NCBI GenBank assembly: GCA_012514415.1
Contig: JAAZAH010000306.1
Span: 1 to 8,374, forward strand
Direction of reading: 5' to 3'
DNA length: 8,374 nucleotides
Source: Sandaracinaceae bacterium
Lineage (GTDB): Bacteria; Myxococcota_A; Polyangia; Polyangiales; Houyiibacteriaceae
The position numbers and the translations under genes were made by a program. Shown one piece after another: positions 5,250 through 8,374 of the stretch. The notes under the pieces are model-generated. The model was not told where the DNA came from and searched no databases. It saw only the letters and a program-made list of their open reading frames with translations. Position 1 is the first letter of the stretch; the number at the start of each line of letters is the position of its first letter.

Positions 5250-6866
5250 GTGCAAAGATTCGAAACGGAAATCGTCATCGCCGGCGGAGGACTCGCCGGG
5301 ATCATCACCGCTCACGAGCTCCTCCACCATGGTCACCGAGTGCTCCTCATCGATAATGACACCGAGGCCAACTTCGGCGGACTCGCAAAGAAATCCTTTG
5401 GCGGTGTGCATCTGATCGGCACTCCGCTTCAAAAGCGAATGGGCATCCAAGACAGTGTCGATCTCGCGCTTGACGATTGGCTGCGCTGCGCGCGTTTCGA
5501 AGAGGGTGACCATTGGCCGCGGCGCTGGGCCGAGTTTTATTGCAACCATTCCATCGAAGATATCTATCAGCCGCTGGATGAGCGCGGCGTCGAATTCCTC
5601 CCGGTGGTGAACTGGACGGAGCGCGGTTTTGATCGCACGCACAACTCGGTCCCGCGCTGGCATATTGCTTGGGGAACAGGCTACGAGATCATCGAAAAAT
5701 GCGTCGCGGCGCTCGAGAACCATCCTGGACGCTCTCGACTCGAGCTTCTGTTCGAGCATGAGGTTTCCGGCTTTGAGTTCGAGGGGAGCCGCGTCGTCGG
5801 CGTGTACGGAAAGCGGATGAGCGATGGCGCCGAGTTTTCCGTCAAGGCCGAGCATACGGTCATCGCCTCGGGCGGAATGTGCGGCGGCGATCTCAGCAAG
5901 GTGCGGAAGCATTGGTATAAAGATTGGGGCGAGCCGCCCGAGATCATCCTCAACGGCGCGCATCGATACGGAGACGGGCTCCTTCACGACGCGATCGAGG
6001 CCAAGGGAGGCGTCGTCACCCACCTCGATAAACAATGGCATTACGCCGCCGGAATCCATCATCCGGCGAAGGAGCGCCCCTTCGATGGTTTGAGCCTCGT
6101 GCCGGCGCGCTCCGCGCTATGGGTGAACGCGCTCGGACACCGCATCGGCCCCCGTCCGATGATTAGTTACAGCGATACGCGCTACCTCGTCGAGCAGGTC
6201 TGCCGCCAGCCCGGTCAATACTCCTGGCAGATCCTCAACGAGAAAATCGCGGAAAAGGAGATCGCGGTCTCCGGAAGCGATTTCATGACGGCCTTCCGCC
6301 ATAAGAAGAAGCTCAAGCTCGTTCGCGATATGCTCCTCGGCAATAAAGAGCTGATCGCACGGCTTGCTCGGGAATGTTCCGACGATTTCGTGATGGCGGA
6401 TAGCTTCGATGAGCTGGTCGCCAAGATGAACGAGCGGAGCCTCTTCGGCCTTCAGATCGATCGCGAGCGTCTGCTCAAAGACCTCACCGCTTACGATGGA
6501 ATGATCGAGCGTGGGCCGGCGTTCCATAATGACGAGCAGCTCCGCTGGATCGCGCATTTCCGAAACTATCGCGGCGATCGACTCCGGACGGCAAACTTCC
6601 AAAAGATTCTCGATCCCAAAGCCGGGAAGCTCATCGCGATCCGCGAGTTCATCCTTTCGCGCAAGAGCCTCGGCGGCATTCAAACCGATCTTTCATCGCG
6701 CGTCCTCCGCGAAGATGGTGAGCCCATTCCGGGACTCTACGCGGTCGGCGAGGCCGCGGGCTTCGGCGGAGGTGGCATTCACGGCCTCGGCTCGCTCGAG
6801 GGCACCTTCCTTGGCGGCTGCGTCCTCACCGGTCGCGTCGCTGGACGTTCAATCGGTCGCCTCTAG
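5250..6866 (+). CDS. FAD-binding dehydrogenase (fumarate reductase/ketosteroid dehydrogenase fold)
   Basis: The 538-residue product matches the family of predicted FAD-binding dehydrogenases (COG3573 type), related to fumarate reductase flavoproteins and 3-ketosteroid 1-dehydrogenases. It should insert or remove a carbon-carbon double bond using FAD; the substrate is unknown. The N-terminus has the dinucleotide-binding fold IVIAGGGLAGI (8-18) with Asp35 ending the second strand, then NFGGLAKKSFGGVH (41-54), another FAD-contact block. The region DHWPRRWAEFY (87-97) and SVPRWHIAWGTG (133-144) are characteristic of this family. The C-terminal FAD block is GGIQTDL (475-481), then IPGLYAVGEAAGFGGGGIHG (493-512) and GSLEGTFLGGC (514-524). 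It has no signal peptide and is likely cytoplasmic. Length is normal. The GTG start follows AAGGAG by 9 nt. The ThDP enzyme gene begins 27 nt after its stop, which indicates an operon. Confidence 0.92.
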   Translation: MQRFETEIVIAGGGLAGIITAHELLHHGHRVLLIDNDTEANFGGLAKKSFGGVHLIGTPLQKRMGIQDSVDLALDDWLRCARFEEGDHWPRRWAEFYCNHSIEDIYQPLDERGVEFLPVVNWTERGFDRTHNSVPRWHIAWGTGYEIIEKCVAALENHPGRSRLELLFEHEVSGFEFEGSRVVGVYGKRMSDGAEFSVKAEHTVIASGGMCGGDLSKVRKHWYKDWGEPPEIILNGAHRYGDGLLHDAIEAKGGVVTHLDKQWHYAAGIHHPAKERPFDGLSLVPARSALWVNALGHRIGPRPMISYSDTRYLVEQVCRQPGQYSWQILNEKIAEKEIAVSGSDFMTAFRHKKKLKLVRDMLLGNKELIARLARECSDDFVMADSFDELVAKMNERSLFGLQIDRERLLKDLTAYDGMIERGPAFHNDEQLRWIAHFRNYRGDRLRTANFQKILDPKAGKLIAIREFILSRKSLGGIQTDLSSRVLREDGEPIPGLYAVGEAAGFGGGGIHGLGSLEGTFLGGCVLTGRVAGRSIGRL

Positions 6867-6893
6867 GCGACGCAGTGGAGATGGAGCGTATTC

Positions 6894-8374
6894 ATGTCTG
6901 AATCCGTCAAGATTGGCCGCAAGGTAAGCGGCGCCTGGCTTGCGCGATATGCGCTCGAGCAGCTTCCGGTCTCTCATACCTTCGGCATTCCCGGGGTACA
7001 CAATACCGAGCTCTACGATGAGCTCTATAAAAGCGAAAAAGTCGAGCCCATCCTCGTCGTCCACGAGGGCGGCGCGTCCTTCATCGCCGACGCGATGAGT
7101 CGAACGGGCGGCGGGCGCATCGGGACACTGAACGTCGTTCCGGCAGCCGGCATCACGCACGCGATGAGCGGCATCGGCGAGGCGTTTCTCGACGGGATCC
7201 CGATGCTCATCCTCTCGGGCGGAATCAGCATCGATGGAGAGTTCGGTTATCAACTTCATGAGCTCGATCAGGTCGAGCTCCTCCGTCCGATCACCAAGGC
7301 CGCCTACCGCATCGAGAAGCATGAGGATGTGGTCCCGACGATCTTTGAAGCCTATGAGCGCGCCGTAACGGGCGTCCCCGGCCCGACCTTCGTTGAGATT
7401 CCGTACAACATCGCCCTCTTCCAGAAGAAGATCGAGACCGTTCCGGCCTTCGTCCCGCCGGGCGTTCCCGCCTTTACGGAGCGTTCCCTCATCGATGAGG
7501 CGGTCAAACTTCTCCGAAACGCCAAAAAACCCGGGATCTTCGTCGGATGGGGGGCGGTGGATGTGAGCGCCGAGATCGCCGAGATCGCCGATCGCCTGGG
7601 CGCGCCCGTCTCGACGACGCTCCAAGGACTCTCGGCCTTTCCTGGGACGCATCCGCTTCATACGGGAATGGGCTTTTCGGCCGCCGCCGTCCCCGCCGCG
7701 ACGAACGCTTTCGATGGATGCGATTGCCTTCTCGCCGTCGGGACGCGTTTTGCGGAGATCCCGACCGGGAGTTTCGGCTGCAAGGTCCCCGAAAACCTCA
7801 TTCACGTCGACATCGATCCAGCTGTCCCGGGGCGGAACTTCCCGGCGAAGCTCAAGCTTATCGGCGATTCGCGCGCCATCATCCCCCAGCTGCGCGATGC
7901 AATTCGCGCGGCGGGAGTCGATGAAAGCGCGCGCCGGGAGAAGCTTTCCGCGCAGATCGCGAAAGATAAGGCAGCCTATAAGAAGGAATGGGCCGACCAC
8001 GCGAAAACGACCGACCGCGTCAACCCCTCACTCTTCTTCGACGAGCTTCGGAGGCAGCTCGACGATGATGCGATCACCGTGGTCGACGATGGGAACCATA
8101 CGTTCCTCGCCGCTGAGCTCTTCCAGGTGAAGCAGCCGCGTGCCTTCATTTCTCCGACAGATTTCAACTGCATGGGCTATGCGGTTCCGGCGGCAATCGG
8201 CGCCAAGCTTGCGAATCCCGGGCGCCAAGTCACCTCGATTGTAGGCGACGGCGCGTTCTTGATGACGTGCATGGAGATCCTCACGGCCTCGACCGAGGGC
8301 GCCGGCGTTGCCTATTTCGTCTTTTACGATGGCGAGCTCAGCCAGATCTCCCAGGGCCAAGAAATCCCCTACAA
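6894..8374 (+). CDS. ThDP-dependent enzyme of the acetolactate synthase/decarboxylase superfamily (3' end outside window)
   Basis: The frame is open from ATG 6894 to the right edge: 493 complete codons, with perhaps 100 still to come judging by the family. It begins after GGAG (6883-6886) with a 7-nt gap. The pyrimidine domain (1-170) has FGIPGVHNTELYDEL (30-44) and the catalytic Glu58 in VVHEGGASFIADAMSR, which activates the cofactor. The central domain (about 195-340) has VGWGAVDVSAEIAEIADRLG and HVDIDP. The pyrophosphate domain has NCMGYAVPAAIGAK (425-438) and the metal motif GDGAFLMT (451-458), Asp452 pairing with Asp479 in FYDGELSQI, 27 residues on as usual. Two departures are seen: the usual GPG loop after the Glu reads PAAGITH, and the usual NN or ND at the metal site reads YD. 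Such enzymes cleave or join carbon bonds next to a carbonyl, often by decarboxylating 2-oxo acids. The substrate is unknown. The upstream FAD dehydrogenase gene is probably in the same operon. Confidence 0.92.
   Translation, partial: MSESVKIGRKVSGAWLARYALEQLPVSHTFGIPGVHNTELYDELYKSEKVEPILVVHEGGASFIADAMSRTGGGRIGTLNVVPAAGITHAMSGIGEAFLDGIPMLILSGGISIDGEFGYQLHELDQVELLRPITKAAYRIEKHEDVVPTIFEAYERAVTGVPGPTFVEIPYNIALFQKKIETVPAFVPPGVPAFTERSLIDEAVKLLRNAKKPGIFVGWGAVDVSAEIAEIADRLGAPVSTTLQGLSAFPGTHPLHTGMGFSAAAVPAATNAFDGCDCLLAVGTRFAEIPTGSFGCKVPENLIHVDIDPAVPGRNFPAKLKLIGDSRAIIPQLRDAIRAAGVDESARREKLSAQIAKDKAAYKKEWADHAKTTDRVNPSLFFDELRRQLDDDAITVVDDGNHTFLAAELFQVKQPRAFISPTDFNCMGYAVPAAIGAKLANPGRQVTSIVGDGAFLMTCMEILTASTEGAGVAYFVFYDGELSQISQGQEIPY

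Noticed and set aside
5082..6062. 326-codon minus-strand frame opposite the FAD dehydrogenase
   Set aside because: It lies almost wholly antisense to a strongly conserved flavoprotein and shows no family signature or ribosome binding site.
6849..8000. 383-codon minus-strand frame opposite the ThDP gene
   Set aside because: It is the mirror of a clearly coding frame in GC-rich DNA where TTA, CTA and TCA codons are rare; the product has no recognisable motif.

Overview
The window is GC-rich double-stranded bacterial DNA with tightly packed genes, two overlapping gene pairs (TGATG and GTGA junctions) and several GTG starts. The protein styles point to a deltaproteobacterial-type genome, most likely Myxococcota: a TonB C-terminal domain of the WxCPWP...DPGYGFG type, a large cysteine-rich DUF3604 lipoprotein, and a lipoprotein parvulin-like protein. 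This assignment is inferred from recognised protein families. I see no insertion sequence, tRNA, rRNA, CRISPR array or phage gene.

Layout. Positions 2-472 (+) hold the C-terminal end of a TonB-like energy transducer that enters from the left edge. Positions 542-1380 (-) hold a two-gene unit: a small membrane protein of TM2 type followed, with a 1-nt overlap, by peptide methionine sulfoxide reductase MsrA. A noncoding divergent region (1381-1688) separates it from a rightward pair: a DUF3604 lipoprotein (1689-3611) overlapped by a parvulin-like peptidyl-prolyl isomerase lipoprotein (3608-4495). An ArsC/YfgD-type reductase (4502-4864, -) converges on this pair with only 6 nt between the stop codons. 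A second divergent intergenic region (4865-5249) carries most of the regulatory-looking structure. It leads into a rightward operon of an FAD-binding dehydrogenase (5250-6866) and a ThDP-dependent enzyme (6894 to the right edge, C-terminus missing).

How the genes may work together. The DUF3604 protein and the parvulin-like protein both carry lipoprotein signals and are translationally coupled, so the second may help the first, which has 18 cysteines beyond the lipid anchor, to fold in the envelope. MsrA and ArsC/YfgD are thiol enzymes that would repair oxidised methionine and reduce arsenate or a related substrate; they are not in one operon. The FAD dehydrogenase and ThDP enzyme are separated by only 27 nt and probably act in one pathway, which I cannot name from sequence alone.

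The most interesting parts are the FAD/ThDP pair with its structured leader (a 9-bp inverted repeat and two mutually exclusive hairpins, one covering the Shine-Dalgarno sequence) and the DUF3604/parvulin pair, whose parvulin domain appears to lack both usual histidines. I did not find a clear defence system or other obviously new multi-gene machine.
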